From Lentisphaeria bacterium (GTDB lineage Bacteria > Verrucomicrobiota > Lentisphaeria > Victivallales > Victivallaceae), in NCBI GenBank assembly GCA_017507125.1, contig JAFWBQ010000068.1, forward strand, positions 1-57,345: DNA of 57,345 nt. Reading direction: 5' to 3'. Made by a program: the position numbers and the translations under genes. Positions 14,099 to 22,520 of this stretch are shown in pieces (the stretch's first letter is position 1; each line of letters starts with the position of its first letter). The notes beneath the pieces are model-generated. The model searched no databases and was not told where the DNA came from. It saw nothing but the letters and a program-made list of their open reading frames with translations.

Positions 14099-15187
14099 AT
14101 GTCACCTGACGAAATCAAGATTCATATTGAAAATCTGCGCCAGAGAGAAAAGGAAGTTGCAGCACTTCTTGCGGATCCTGCAATCTATGCAAAGCCTGAG
14201 GAATCCCGCAAACTGGGGAGCGAGCACAGAAAACTTGAATCTCTTTTTGCCGATTTTTCTGCCTGGGAAAATGCTCTTGAACAGATCAGCGAAAATCGCA
14301 GCGCTCTTGCAAAAGAAAATGACGCCGATATGCGGACACTCCTTGAAACAGATATCGGGGAACTTGAACTGCGCGCCGCTGAGCTGGAAGAAAAAATACA
14401 AATTTCTCTCATCCCCCCCGACCCTAACGATGCCAAAAATATCATCGTGGAAATAAAACCCGCCGCCGGAGGCGATGAAGCCGCTCTTTTTGCCGCCGAT
14501 CTTTACCGCGCGTATCTCTATTTTGCTGAACAGGAAAACTGGAAAGTTGAACTCCTTGACCACTCCGCAACTGACCTTGGAGGAATCAAAGATGTTTCTT
14601 TTTCCATTTCAGGCACCGATGTATACAGTTTGATGAAATATGAATCAGGTGTCCATCGGGTGCAGCGGATCCCCGCAACTGAAGCAGGCGGCAGAATACA
14701 TACCTCCACAGTAACTGTTTCGGTCATGCCTGAAGCAGAAGCTGTAGAGCTGGACATCAAACCTGAAGATTTGCGCTTTGATGTCTTCCGTTCAAGCGGC
14801 GCCGGCGGACAGCATGTCAACACCACAGACTCCGCTGTCCGGGTGACTCATATCCCCACAGGCGTCTTTGTTGCCAGTCAGCAGGAAAAATCCCAGCATC
14901 GCAACAAAGAGATCGCCTTGCGGATCCTCTATGCCAGACTTCTTGAACACAAGCAGCAGACCGAAGCTGCCAGACTTGCCGCCGATAAGCGTTCACAGGT
15001 GGGTACAGGGGATCGCAGCGAGCGGATCAGAACTTACAACTTCCCCCAGAACAGGGTCACTGACCATAGATTCAATGTATCAAGTTACGATCTCCCCAAA
15101 GTCATGGAAGGGGAGTTCAGACTCATTCTTAATCCCGTTTTAAAAATCGTTTGCGAGGAACGGCTGGAAGAGCTCCGTAACAGGTAA
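14099..15187 (+). CDS. prfA: Peptide chain release factor 1
   Basis: A 362-residue RF1 that ends translation at UAA and UAG. The tripeptide anticodon is PAT (residues 192-194) in RVQRIPATEAGGRIHTST, the RF1 form of the PxT motif. GGQ at residues 236-238 enters the peptidyl-transferase centre. The order of domains and the length are normal. It begins 26 bases after the rpmE terminator and ends only seven bases from the convergent exonuclease gene. RF2 is encoded at 48.7 kb. Confidence 0.97.
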   Translation: MSPDEIKIHIENLRQREKEVAALLADPAIYAKPEESRKLGSEHRKLESLFADFSAWENALEQISENRSALAKENDADMRTLLETDIGELELRAAELEEKIQISLIPPDPNDAKNIIVEIKPAAGGDEAALFAADLYRAYLYFAEQENWKVELLDHSATDLGGIKDVSFSISGTDVYSLMKYESGVHRVQRIPATEAGGRIHTSTVTVSVMPEAEAVELDIKPEDLRFDVFRSSGAGGQHVNTTDSAVRVTHIPTGVFVASQQEKSQHRNKEIALRILYARLLEHKQQTEAARLAADKRSQVGTGDRSERIRTYNFPQNRVTDHRFNVSSYDLPKVMEGEFRLILNPVLKIVCEERLEELRNR

Positions 15188-15194
15188 GCGCCGT

Positions 15195-15770
15195 TTACTG
15201 TTGCGTGTTCAGAGCTTTAGTCAAAGCCGTTTCAAGGACTTGCATGGTCCAACGGACATCGGAGTCGGCACGATGCGCCTGCATCTTATCAGTTGACTCC
15301 AAATGAAAAAAAGTGCGTAAGCTCTGAAGCCGGTAACTGGGAAGTCCCGGATGGGTCTTGCGTACCAGACGGACAGTATCTATAGTCTTGCCTGCCCACA
15401 AAGGTAATCCGCAGCGGGCAAGGCTTTCCTGAAGGAATCCCAGATCAAACCGGGCGTTGTGCGCCACAAGGGTACTTCCGGCGGCAAAGTCAAGAAACAT
15501 CTTCCCCACCGTGCTGAAATGAGGTGCATCTATGACCATATCGTCTGTAATATGGTGAACAGATATCACGCCGGGGGGAATGGGACGTCCGGGGTTGATC
15601 AGAGTATGAAACTCTCTTTCTGAGCCATCTGTATCAACACGCAACGCCGCAAGTTCCACAATGCGGTCACCCACCGGACTCATTCCGGTGGTTTCTACAT
15701 CAAAGACCGTAAAAGGTCCCAGTTCATGCCACTTCAATCGGCGTACCCTTCCGGAAATTTCTGACGCCAT
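15195..15770 (-). CDS. DnaQ-like 3'-5' exonuclease (DEDDh family)
   Basis: A 191-residue exonuclease domain of the DNA polymerase III epsilon type. The three motifs are intact: ExoI FDVETTGMSP, ExoII AHNARFDLGFL and ExoIII HRADSDVRWTMQ with the catalytic histidine and aspartate. Such proteins either proofread as the polymerase III epsilon subunit or act as separate single-strand nucleases. The length, without the usual C-terminal tail that binds the alpha subunit, leaves both open. The start overlaps the galE 3' end by 37 bp, suggesting one transcript with dnaA and galE. Confidence 0.88.
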   Translation of the reverse strand: MASEISGRVRRLKWHELGPFTVFDVETTGMSPVGDRIVELAALRVDTDGSEREFHTLINPGRPIPPGVISVHHITDDMVIDAPHFSTVGKMFLDFAAGSTLVAHNARFDLGFLQESLARCGLPLWAGKTIDTVRLVRKTHPGLPSYRLQSLRTFFHLESTDKMQAHRADSDVRWTMQVLETALTKALNTQQ

Positions 15771-16708
15771 TTCCAGGCTGATTCCACGATTTTTTCCGCA
15801 GATTCATACTGGGGAGTCCATTTCAACTCTTTTCTGGCACGGTCGCTGCAGGCGATCAGGCGCGCAGGGTCGCCGGGACGGCGGGGAGCGATCTCAAAAG
15901 GTATCTTCTTACCGGTAACAGCTTCGGCGGCTTTGATGATCTCAAAAACAGAAAGCCCGTTGCCGGTGCCCAGATTGTAGTGTCCGCTTTCAGGAGCATG
16001 CAAAGCAAGTTCATGTGCCTGAGCAAGATCCCAGACGTGGATATAATCCCGGATGCAGCTGCCGTCGGGGGTATCGTAGTCATCTCCGAAAAGTTTCAGA
16101 CAATCCCGTTTCCCAGCTGCCGTCTGGAGAATAATGGGAATCAGGTGGCTCTCAGGGCGGTGATCCTCACCGTGAAGCTCAGAAGCGCCCGCTGCATTGA
16201 AGTAACGCAGCGCAGCATAGTTGATGCCGTGGATCTCGTGATACCACTTCAAAACCTTTTCAAAGCAGAGCTTGGATTCGCCATAGGGGTTGATGGGAAC
16301 CTGACGGTCATATTCGGCAATGGGTACCTTTTCAGGCTGTCCGAAGGTGGCGGCAGTGCTGGAAAAAACAAAGTTCTTCACACCGCCCGCCACTGCGGCA
16401 TCAGCAAGATTGATGGCGGAGCCCAGATTGTTGCGGAAATATTTGGAGGGATCCACCATGGATTCCCCCACCAGAGAGAAAGCGGCAAAATGCATCACCG
16501 CATCAAATTTACCGTTGCGGCAGACATCAATGATCTTCTCACGATCCGCAAGATCACCGTAAATAAATTCAGCACGGGGATCCACTGCAGAACGGTGTCC
16601 GGTGATGAGAGCATCAAAAACAGTCACTTCATATCCGTGCTCAAGCAAATACTCAGTGCAGACACTGCCGATGTATCCGGCGCCGCCGGTAACGAGGACC
16701 TTAGCCAT
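15734..16708 (-). CDS. galE: UDP-glucose 4-epimerase
   Basis: A 324-residue extended short-chain dehydrogenase that interconverts UDP-glucose and UDP-galactose. It has the NAD motif GGAGYIG (residues 8-14), the catalytic serine region SSTAATFG, the YxxxK pair in NPYGESK, and GalE-specific stretches such as RYFNAAGA, GDDYDTPDGSCIRDYIHV and PRRPGDPARLIA. Length is typical. It starts 11 bases after dnaA stops and overlaps the exonuclease gene, so the three probably form an operon. It can supply UDP-galactose for the surface sugars made at 30-37 kb, and can process galactose released by the GH35 enzyme at 37.2 kb. Confidence 0.95.
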   Translation of the reverse strand: MAKVLVTGGAGYIGSVCTEYLLEHGYEVTVFDALITGHRSAVDPRAEFIYGDLADREKIIDVCRNGKFDAVMHFAAFSLVGESMVDPSKYFRNNLGSAINLADAAVAGGVKNFVFSSTAATFGQPEKVPIAEYDRQVPINPYGESKLCFEKVLKWYHEIHGINYAALRYFNAAGASELHGEDHRPESHLIPIILQTAAGKRDCLKLFGDDYDTPDGSCIRDYIHVWDLAQAHELALHAPESGHYNLGTGNGLSVFEIIKAAEAVTGKKIPFEIAPRRPGDPARLIACSDRARKELKWTPQYESAEKIVESAWKWRQKFPEGYAD

Positions 16709-16719
16709 TTTTACACCTT

Positions 16720-18291
16720 TTATTTTTGCAATTTACGCTTGATCTGTGCCACAGAACGGCGCATTGTGTCATCCTTGGCGCAAAGTTGTTCAACCTGTTT
16801 TTCCGCATGGAGAATGGTTGCGTGGTTGCGTCCGAAAGCGGCGCCCACAGCGGTGGAAGAGTCAGAGGTCAGCTCTCTTGCAAGAGCCATTGCCACCATG
16901 CGGGGTTCGGCGATGTTGCGGGTACGCTTTGTTCCCAGAAGATCGGCAATGGTCAAACTGAAAAATTCAGCCACCGTCCGCTGGATATCTTCAATGCTGA
17001 TGGAACGGGAAGTCAACTCTTCTGCGATTTGAGCATGGAGCTGTTCCTCGGCATCAGCCACAGAAAGATTTGCTTTACCGCTGAGAGAAGCATGGAACGA
17101 AAGAGTCATAAAGGCGCTCTTCAGCCGGCGGACGCTTGAACGGATATTGGACGCCAGAAATTCAAGGACATCATCAGGCAGCCAGGTGTTGGTCAGAATG
17201 TTTTTGCGCCACATCCGCAAAATCACCATACGTGCCTCATATTCGGGCATGCCGATCTGACAGATGACTCCGGATTCAAAGCGGGTGGTCAGACGTTTGT
17301 CAATGTCGGCGATCTCGCAGGGCTGACGGTCGCAAGTCATAACGATCTGCCTGCCCTGACCGATGAGGGTATTGAAGACGCTGAAAAACTCCTCCTGCAT
17401 CTGCACCTTTTTGGCAAGTCCGTGAACGTCATCGATCAAAAGCACGTCAGACTCAAGCAGCCGATCCCGGAACTCCACTGTACTGCGGTGTTCACTCATA
17501 ATGCGGTAAAAATCGTTGACCAGATCACTGCAAGGTGTACATCTGACAACACACCCGGGACGGCGAAGGGATATTTCGTGAGCAATTGCCTGGAGCAGAT
17601 GGGTCTTGCCGATGCCGTTCGTTCCATAGATAAACAGGGGATTATAAAGAGCGCCGGGTTCATCTGAGACTGCTTTGGCGGCAGTATAGGCGCCGTTGTT
17701 GTCATCGCTGACAATGAAGTTTTCAAAGGTGGCAGAATTCAGATTCCACCGGGGCAGACGTTTCTCTGCTGCTCCGGAAACAGCTTCGGGAACAGAAGAA
17801 ACAGCAGAAGAGAACACCTGGGGCCTCCCGGACACTTCAGAAACAGGTGCCTGCGGCTGAAGTTGCGCCGTCACAGTTTTGACAACACTTTCAACGGGGG
17901 AACTTTCCTCTACGGGCTCCATGGTAAAAAGATCAGGCTGCTCATCCTCAGAGAGCCCGCTTTCAGAAGCCTCTTTCTGAAGAGGCTCCGGGGCAACAGG
18001 TGAAAGAACCTTCAAAGAATCCAGATCAATGGCGCAGTAACCGACTTCAAAGGCGTAACGGTAGTCCGTTCCATCGATCTCAAGCAGAGCTTCGGCAAGG
18101 AAATCCCCGCAACAATCCACTGCCAACTGTCCGAAAAACTCATCCGGCACTCCAAGTACCAGCACATCCTCTTCGGTACGCAGGGGCAGCATCTTGCTGA
18201 ACCACTGAACATAACTGTTCTCATTCCTTTTCCGCAACCGCGCGGTAGCGATTTCCCAAACCGCTCCAGCGGTCAATTTTCTGCAAACCAT
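16720..18291 (-). CDS. dnaA: Chromosomal replication initiator DnaA
   Basis: A 523-residue initiator. Domain I is at about residues 10-75 (AVWEIATARLRKR...WFSKMLPL), domain II is an acidic, low-complexity linker of about 120 residues, longer than usual. Domain III is the AAA+ ATPase with Walker A GTNGIGKTHL and Walker B LLIDDVHG. Domain IV is the DNA-binding part. Its signature reads FGRNHATILHAEKQV where the family has F(G)GRDHTTV, so D is replaced by N and one T by A in residues known to contact the DnaA box. I chose the ATG at 18291, where domain I begins normally; GGAAG lies upstream. A GTG at 18387 would add 32 residues. No dnaN or rpmH is adjacent. Confidence 0.95.
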   Translation of the reverse strand: MVCRKLTAGAVWEIATARLRKRNENSYVQWFSKMLPLRTEEDVLVLGVPDEFFGQLAVDCCGDFLAEALLEIDGTDYRYAFEVGYCAIDLDSLKVLSPVAPEPLQKEASESGLSEDEQPDLFTMEPVEESSPVESVVKTVTAQLQPQAPVSEVSGRPQVFSSAVSSVPEAVSGAAEKRLPRWNLNSATFENFIVSDDNNGAYTAAKAVSDEPGALYNPLFIYGTNGIGKTHLLQAIAHEISLRRPGCVVRCTPCSDLVNDFYRIMSEHRSTVEFRDRLLESDVLLIDDVHGLAKKVQMQEEFFSVFNTLIGQGRQIVMTCDRQPCEIADIDKRLTTRFESGVICQIGMPEYEARMVILRMWRKNILTNTWLPDDVLEFLASNIRSSVRRLKSAFMTLSFHASLSGKANLSVADAEEQLHAQIAEELTSRSISIEDIQRTVAEFFSLTIADLLGTKRTRNIAEPRMVAMALARELTSDSSTAVGAAFGRNHATILHAEKQVEQLCAKDDTMRRSVAQIKRKLQK

Positions 18292-18436
18292 TTTTCTTCC
18301 CAACAAACTTTCTTTTTCTGCCTGCCAACTCCTGCTCCCGGAACGTTCCGGAAGCAACTTATGATTGGATTTGTTAACAATCGTCACCCCGCCTCTGCGG
18401 AAAGAGCAGTAAAGCAGAGCGTCCCAGCTGAGTGTA

Positions 18437-18660
18437 CCTTATTTACAAACACTTGAATAAATGCTGTTTACGCCCTTTTCAAGCTCAATTCCTTCCGGAA
18501 TCAGGCCGAAAAAGCTCTGAAAAAAGGAGTTTGTTGCGTAACTTTACAAAAGTCTGCTCAAATCACAAAGTTACGACTGCAAACGCCTTTTTGCCAACAA
18601 TCTGTTAACAAGTTATTAACAACCCATGTTCCCCACTTGCGGGGCGCACATTATACAAGA
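18437..18660. other. Candidate chromosomal origin region upstream of dnaA
   Basis: A 380-bp gap between dnaA and the helicase gene. DnaA-box-like nonamers include TTATTTACA (18439-18447), TTATTAACA (18613-18621) and the reverse-strand TTGTTAACA (18603-18611); another TTGTTAACA lies at 18371 in the 5' region of dnaA. None is the exact TTATCCACA. A perfect inverted repeat CGTAACTTT/AAAGTTACG (18537-18545, 18567-18575) and AT-rich DNA to 18720 are also present. Location beside dnaA favours an origin; strand-skew analysis would be needed to decide. Confidence 0.45.
18454..18482 (-). promoter_or_regulatory. Possible promoter of dnaA
   Basis: Minus-strand TTGAAA (18477-18482), 17-bp spacer, TATTCA (18454-18459). 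The DnaA-box-like nonamer at 18439-18447 lies just downstream, which would allow self-repression. The -10 box is poor. Confidence 0.4.
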
Positions 18661-18766
18661 TATCCCCCAATTGCCAAAATTTCAAATGCAAATGCAAAAC
18701 TTTTTTAAAGAAAAAGATTGTTTCAGCCCTTGAAATTGAGAGCAATGTGTGTTATAAGGGAATGCG

Positions 18767-20803
18767 TCAATTATCTTTCCCGAAAAGTTGTTCGTAAGCC
18801 TTGGCAAACATTTCAGCAGCTTTGTCAACATCCATGGCTTTGTTGATTTCCGAAGCTTCTGTTTTATCAGCAGCCTCGCCCAGTCTTTCAAGGAAAGGTG
18901 ACGGCCGGGAACTTTGAAAGATCCCCCTTACCATGCGCCGCTTTGCCCGGGTGATATAAAGTTCACGCTTTGCCCGGGTGATCGCCACATAGAAAAGACG
19001 CAGCTCCTCATCAACTGAATTTTCCTGCAAGGCACGGTAGTGGGGAAAGATCTCATGTTCCATGGCTCCCAGAAAAACAATGTTGTATTCAAGGCCTTTG
19101 CTGGCGTGGATACTGCTCAGAGTCACAGCGTCGTGATTGTCGTCGCGGTCCTCGGCATTGCTTTCATCAAGGCGGAGTTTTTCCAGATAATCGTTGATTC
19201 CGGAACCGGGATTGCGGCTCTGAAATTCCCCGGCGTCGTTGAGAAACTCATCCAGATTTTCCAGACGTTTTTCCACATCTTTTGTATCTTTGTAGATTTT
19301 CTGCAGACCATCAAGATAGCCCACGTTGTGCAGATATTCACTGATAACGGCACTGAGGCTGCAAGAGGAATCCTCAAGGGCGGCTCCGGCATTTTTTACA
19401 GCTTCGTAAAAAGTTCGGGCTCCTCTTGCCGCAGCAGGTGAGACCTTTTTGAGAAACTTTTCATCCCCCAGAAGATCCAGCATGGAATACTGAGAGTTGG
19501 CGCGTTCCTTTTTCAATGCGGCAAGAGCCGTTTCCCCGAATCCCCGTGGCGGCGTGCCGATGACCCGGAGCAAACTCTGGTCAGCACGGGGATTGATGGC
19601 AAGCATCAGATAAGCAATGGCATCTTTGATCTCGCGGCGGGCAAAAAACTGCTGCCCTCCCACCACCCGGTAGGGAATGCCGCTGCGGCGGAAATTGAGT
19701 TCGTAGGCACGTGAAAGAGCATTGGAACGGTAAAGAACTGCAAAATCCTGATAACGCAGATCAGGATTCTCATCCTTGATCCGGTAGATGGCAGTTGAAA
19801 CGAAATCCGCCTCCCCTTCGCTGTCTTCAAGAGCCAGGATCTGAGGTTTTTTCCCCTCCCCCAGAGCGCTCCAGAGCTTTTTGGTGTGACGGCGGCTGCC
19901 CCCTGAGTCAAGAACAGCATTTGCCGCCTCAAGGATCAGAGAGCAGGAACGGTAATTCTGCTCCAATTTGATGATCCTGGAGTTTTCAAAGATCTGGGGG
20001 AAGTCAAGAATGTTGCTCACCTCAGCCCCGCGCCAGGAGTAGATACTCTGATCATCATCCCCCACCACGCACAAATTGGGGCGCTCCCCTGCGATCATCT
20101 TAATGATGACAAACTGAGCAGTATTGGTATCCTGATACTCATCCACAAGCAGATAACGGTAGCGGTTCTGATACTCCTGAAGTATTTCCGGGAAGTCCCT
20201 GAAAAGCTGATAAACCAGAAGCAGCATATCATCAAAGTCCACCATATTCTGCTGTTCAAGAAGTTCCTGATAACCTTCATAGATCCGTGCCGCCTTGTTG
20301 TCAAAATCGCTGACGCTTTCACGCTGGGCCTGCAAGGGGTCGATAAGGTGATTTTTCCAGTCGCAGATGCGGCTGAAAGCGCCGCCGATGGGGAAATTGC
20401 TGCTTGAAAATCCCAGAGCGCCGCACGCCTGCTTGAAGATCCCCTGCTGGTCGGATTCATCAGCAATGGTGAAACTGGGCAGATACCCCAGTTTGGCAAT
20501 ATGTTTTCTCAGCAGTCTGATGCAGAAGCTGTGAAAAGTTCCCAGAGTGACTTTTTTTGCCTGTGCCGGATCGACCATTCCGGCAAGGCGTTCACGCATT
20601 TCGGCGGCGGCCTTGTTGGTGAAGGTCAAACCGAGGATCTGTTCAGGCAGAATGCCGCAGCAGAGCATATAAGCGATGCGGCAGGTGATGACACGGGTTT
20701 TGCCGGTACCGGCACCGGCAAGGACAAGGACAGGTCCTTCAAGAGTTTTTACAGCTTCAGCTTGTTCAGGATTGAGTCCGGCGATTATTTTTTCTTTATC
20801 CAT
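18767..20803 (-). CDS. UvrD/PcrA-type superfamily I DNA helicase
   Basis: A 678-residue ATP-dependent 3'-5' helicase of the UvrD/PcrA/Rep class. It has the Q motif and Walker A (LNPEQAEAV then GAGTGKTRVI), motif Ia TFTNKAAAEMRER, motif II VDEYQDTN, motif III DDDQSIYSWRGAE, motif IV QNYRS, motif V TLSSIHASKGLEY and motif VI VAITRAKREL. These proteins act in excision and mismatch repair and remove protein from DNA. I placed the start at 20803 (MDKEKIIAGLNPEQ), where the family begins. The longer frame to 20920 crosses both promoters. The short C-terminus is closer to Rep/PcrA. Confidence 0.93.
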   Translation of the reverse strand: MDKEKIIAGLNPEQAEAVKTLEGPVLVLAGAGTGKTRVITCRIAYMLCCGILPEQILGLTFTNKAAAEMRERLAGMVDPAQAKKVTLGTFHSFCIRLLRKHIAKLGYLPSFTIADESDQQGIFKQACGALGFSSSNFPIGGAFSRICDWKNHLIDPLQAQRESVSDFDNKAARIYEGYQELLEQQNMVDFDDMLLLVYQLFRDFPEILQEYQNRYRYLLVDEYQDTNTAQFVIIKMIAGERPNLCVVGDDDQSIYSWRGAEVSNILDFPQIFENSRIIKLEQNYRSCSLILEAANAVLDSGGSRRHTKKLWSALGEGKKPQILALEDSEGEADFVSTAIYRIKDENPDLRYQDFAVLYRSNALSRAYELNFRRSGIPYRVVGGQQFFARREIKDAIAYLMLAINPRADQSLLRVIGTPPRGFGETALAALKKERANSQYSMLDLLGDEKFLKKVSPAAARGARTFYEAVKNAGAALEDSSCSLSAVISEYLHNVGYLDGLQKIYKDTKDVEKRLENLDEFLNDAGEFQSRNPGSGINDYLEKLRLDESNAEDRDDNHDAVTLSSIHASKGLEYNIVFLGAMEHEIFPHYRALQENSVDEELRLFYVAITRAKRELYITRAKRRMVRGIFQSSRPSPFLERLGEAADKTEASEINKAMDVDKAAEMFAKAYEQLFGKDN

Positions 20804-20849
20804 GGGCAGATTCTTCCCTTCTTTGACAATCACAAATAATATTTTACTC

Positions 20850-20878
20850 AATATAGCACAATAATCTTTTTTTTCCAG
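20850..20878 (-). promoter_or_regulatory. Promoter of the UvrD-like gene
   Basis: Minus-strand TATATT (20850-20855) with a weak CTGGAA box (20873-20878) 17 bp upstream. Confidence 0.45.
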
Positions 20879-20907
20879 AATCCCCCGTCCGAAAAAAAGA
20901 AAAAAAC

Positions 20908-20936
20908 TTGAAATGCACACTGCATTGTACTATATT
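20908..20936 (+). promoter_or_regulatory. Promoter of the MFS transporter gene
   Basis: TTGAAA (20908-20913), 17-bp spacer, TATATT (20931-20936), 43 bases before the start at 20980 and divergent from the helicase promoter. Confidence 0.75.
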
Positions 20937-20979
20937 AAGCAACCGATTTTCAGGAATAATTTCAAAAAGGAAAAGTTCC

Positions 20980-22275
20980 ATGAGCAATTTTGCCGAAAGC
21001 CTGACACCGCAGGAGCGCAAGCGGGGGAGAGTCCTCGCCTATTTCGCCTGTTATTTCGGATGTATTTCAGAGGTGATGCTTGACAGCAGCGCTATTATCA
21101 TCGTTTACATTTCCATGTTGGGCGGTTCCAAAGATGAAGTGATGTTTTCAACGGGATTCTCTGCCATACTTTCCATGCTGTTGCTGATCCCCTGCGCCTG
21201 GGTCGTGGGACGCATCGGCATGAAAAAAGCTGTCAGCATCGCCTGTTTCATCGGATGCAGCGGTTATCTGCTCATGGCGGCGGCGCCCTTTTTCGGAGCA
21301 TTCCAGAAGTGTGCCGTCATAACAGGGTGCCTTATTTACTGCGCCCAGCGGAGTCTTTACGGCGCCACTTGGTACCCTATGCTGGACGCCTTTCTGCGTC
21401 CTCAGGACAGGGGGAGCTTTTTCGGAACCATGCGCTATACTTACACTATTCTGGCTGGAGTCCTTTTCTTTGCCATCGGCAAACTTATGGGAGAAAAGCC
21501 TCCCGTTGCCCTCATGCAGACCATTGTGGGCATCACAGGTGTTCTCATATTGGGAAGAATGCTCTGTATGCTTCAATTCCCGGAAAATCCTCAGGAAAAG
21601 AAAGCACACCTTGATATCAGGAAGACTCTGGGTATTTCCATACGCAACGGATCACTTGTCAGTTACTCTGTTTACGTCTGTCTGCTTTCACTTGCCTACA
21701 CATCACTTGTTCCTGTGATCCTGCTCTATCTGAAAAATCATGTGGGACTGGATGCAGGGAAGCTCCAGATTTTTTCAACGGTAGGTATTGCAGGGGGTAT
21801 TACAGGATACTTCTTTTACGGCAGGCTTCAAAAACTTCTTAAAATCAAGGGTCTGGAGTTGATCGTCCACCTTATATTCATGTCAGTGGCACTGTGTTTC
21901 GCCCTTATCAGCAAAGATGTGCCCGGCTTTATTTTTATTGCCGGAGCGGTCTATTTTCTGAACTCTTTTGCCGCAAGTACTTTTATGTGCAACAATTCAA
22001 GCGAACTTCTCGCCCTTGCCCGTCCGGGCAACAAAACCATGGCGATGGCTTTTCTTCAAACCTACCAGAATGCGGGTATTTCCATCAGCCGTACCGGCAC
22101 GGCAATGATCCTTGGAGCCAATCTGCTGGCGCCCGCATGGACCCTCGGCAATATGGAACTTTGCAGTTATCAGACGCTTTTTCTCTTTTACGGAGTTCTG
22201 GCGGGGATCCTGCTGATCCTGATCCCGACACTTCCCGCCATCGTCCCCAGACACAAAGACTACTACGAACCGTAA
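20980..22275 (+). CDS. Major facilitator superfamily transporter
   Basis: A 431-residue inner-membrane protein with about 12 hydrophobic helices. The MFS loop between helices 2 and 3 is recognisable as GRIGMKKAVS, and a matching loop lies at YGRLQKLLKIKGLE after helix 8. A soluble N-terminal stretch (about 20 residues) precedes helix 1. The ATG at 20980 has AAGGAAAA upstream. There are no enzyme genes next to it to suggest a substrate. Related uncharacterised MFS proteins are common in Lentisphaerota; substrate is unknown. It converges with the YqaE-like gene with only 11 bp between stops. Confidence 0.88.
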   Translation: MSNFAESLTPQERKRGRVLAYFACYFGCISEVMLDSSAIIIVYISMLGGSKDEVMFSTGFSAILSMLLLIPCAWVVGRIGMKKAVSIACFIGCSGYLLMAAAPFFGAFQKCAVITGCLIYCAQRSLYGATWYPMLDAFLRPQDRGSFFGTMRYTYTILAGVLFFAIGKLMGEKPPVALMQTIVGITGVLILGRMLCMLQFPENPQEKKAHLDIRKTLGISIRNGSLVSYSVYVCLLSLAYTSLVPVILLYLKNHVGLDAGKLQIFSTVGIAGGITGYFFYGRLQKLLKIKGLELIVHLIFMSVALCFALISKDVPGFIFIAGAVYFLNSFAASTFMCNNSSELLALARPGNKTMAMAFLQTYQNAGISISRTGTAMILGANLLAPAWTLGNMELCSYQTLFLFYGVLAGILLILIPTLPAIVPRHKDYYEP

Positions 22276-22286
22276 TAAAGAGCTTT

Positions 22287-22490
22287 TCAGCTCCTGCCGC
22301 TGCCGGAGTCGCTGTACTCTTTGATCAGGAGAACGATGGCAACGATCACTCCCGGAAAATATCCCAGAAGAGTCAGAAGCAGCAGAAGCAATATTGTCCC
22401 GCAGCCGACTTTATTCAAACCGATGACCCCCAGCGGGGGGAAAATAAGGGCGAGAATAACTCTGAACACAAATTCTCCGGGTGACATCAT
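22287..22490 (-). CDS. YqaE/Pmp3-family small membrane protein
   Basis: A 67-residue protein with two hydrophobic helices separated by a short turn. The first helix carries the family pattern LIFPPLGVIG and the second LLGYFPGVIVAIVLLI, where the GxxPGxxHA-type motif is LGYFPGVIVA here. Pmp3/YqaE proteins sit in the cytoplasmic membrane and affect membrane potential and stress tolerance. The start at 22490 has AAGGAG ten bases upstream. It follows uvrB by 30 bp and may be the last gene of that transcript. Confidence 0.8.
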   Translation of the reverse strand: MMSPGEFVFRVILALIFPPLGVIGLNKVGCGTILLLLLLTLLGYFPGVIVAIVLLIKEYSDSGSGRS

Positions 22491-22520
22491 AGCACTATAT
22501 CTCCTTTTATTCAACAAGAG

